A stretch of 64,000 bases of DNA from Triglochin maritima (Eukaryota > Streptophyta > Magnoliopsida > Alismatales > Juncaginaceae), in contig OY821775.1 of the NCBI GenBank assembly GCA_963682175.1, positions 2,976,001 to 3,040,000 on the forward strand, read 5' to 3'. This document shows, one piece after another, positions 63,581 through 64,000 of the stretch. Both the position numbers and the translations under genes were made by a program. The notes beneath the pieces are model-generated. The model made no database searches, was not told the DNA's origin, and saw only the letters and a program-made list of their open reading frames with translations. Position 1 is the stretch's first letter; each line of letters opens with the position of its first letter.

Positions 63581-64000
63581 TTTCGTGGTGTTGGTACTAG
63601 GAATGTGAGTAAAACTGAGTCAAATACCTTGTTTAAAGACACGGGACAAAGTGAGTATTAATTGATTTGTTAAGGGCAAAAAGGTAATTTTTGGGGCGAT
63701 TTAAGTAGTTTTCCGGCGACGAATAGTAGTTCCCTTTTAAAATCTCTCTGATTAAGTATCGACTAAGTTTTGCTTCGCCGATTGAGATTAGAATACGAAA
63801 TTGGTCCGCGGAAAATTTATCATCTAGAAATTAAATACTGATTCGGATATAAGATTTTCAAATTTGAGTATCTGAAAACCAAAAGTTGAATATAAATATA
63901 ATTATTCATAGATACATTGACAAATAAATAAATGGTTGGGATTATTTTATGCTTAAGTCAACGGTTAAATCTATCGTTTAGACGTAATTTTATATTTTCA

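Larger units (their letters stand above)
62222..63731. mobile_element. MULE-like element, copy 2, with large palindromes
   Basis: Imperfect 11-bp flanks CGATTTTAAAA (62211-62221) and CCCTTTTAAAA (63732-63742) match at 9 of 11. The left end CTGAATTGCTGTTCGTCGCC and the right end (opposite strand) AACTACTATTCGTCGCC pair, both followed by ACTACTTAAATCG. The edges start CTGAA and end AGTAGTT as in copy 1. Inside are a degraded exon-1 relic (62371), palindromes at 62461-62659 and 63364-63522, an insertion between them, and a minus-strand MSGE start at 63580. It sits about 150 bp upstream of the TRB leader. Confidence 0.75.

Overview
This window is nuclear DNA of a flowering plant, most likely a eudicot. 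It is AT-rich, its genes are split by many GT-AG introns, a chloroplast-targeted protein is encoded, and plant-specific families (AIR9, NPH3, TRB, plant mobile domain) sit among plant-type DNA transposons, a Copia remnant and Au-type SINE tails. I cannot fix the species. Gene models were spliced by hand from reading frame, GT/AG borders and family knowledge; there is no transcript support.

Layout: (1) 843-3269 (+) a plastid SAM-dependent methyltransferase of the YtqB/MnmM family. (2) 3270-6228 a small duplicated gene fragment split by a MULE with a 10-bp target duplication. (3) 6229-8563 (-) an MFS nicotinate/organic-cation transporter (OCT7/NiaP type). (4) 10084-12030 a MULE-like element carrying a plant-mobile-domain gene, a fragment of a second opposing gene and arrays of short palindromes. 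(5) 12607-14130 (-) a KxDL-motif (BORC/BLOC-1) protein and 14655-15026 (-) a NAA38/LSMD1-type Sm-like protein. (6) 15.3-22.7 kb a transposon block: foldback element, PIF/Harbinger MITEs, a broken MULE fused to a broken Copia element, and a MULE nested in another repeat. (7) 24285-46053 (+) a complete AIR9 gene: 37 coding exons, about 1683 residues, LRRs followed by eleven A9 repeats. (8) 47517-51596 (-) an NPH3/BTB gene. (9) 53388-55622 a PIF/Harbinger derivative that keeps only its Myb-like second gene, which is frameshifted. (10) 57460-61080 (-) a telomere-repeat-binding (TRB, single-Myb-histone) gene. (11) 62222-63731 a second copy of the palindrome-carrying MULE.

The host genes are housekeeping or regulatory (plastid tRNA modification, vitamin transport, organelle positioning, N-terminal acetylation, microtubules, phototropism-type signalling, telomere/chromatin) and do not form a pathway. 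The most unusual content is the MULE-like family seen in three states (10084-12030, about 17255-17590, 62222-63731). It has 11-bp target duplications, conserved TIRs of about 80 bp, a short first exon just inside each TIR facing inward, and first introns that hold arrays of GGCGTC/GACGCC palindromes. In the second copy these build a nearly 200-bp hairpin with a perfect 58-bp palindrome at its centre.
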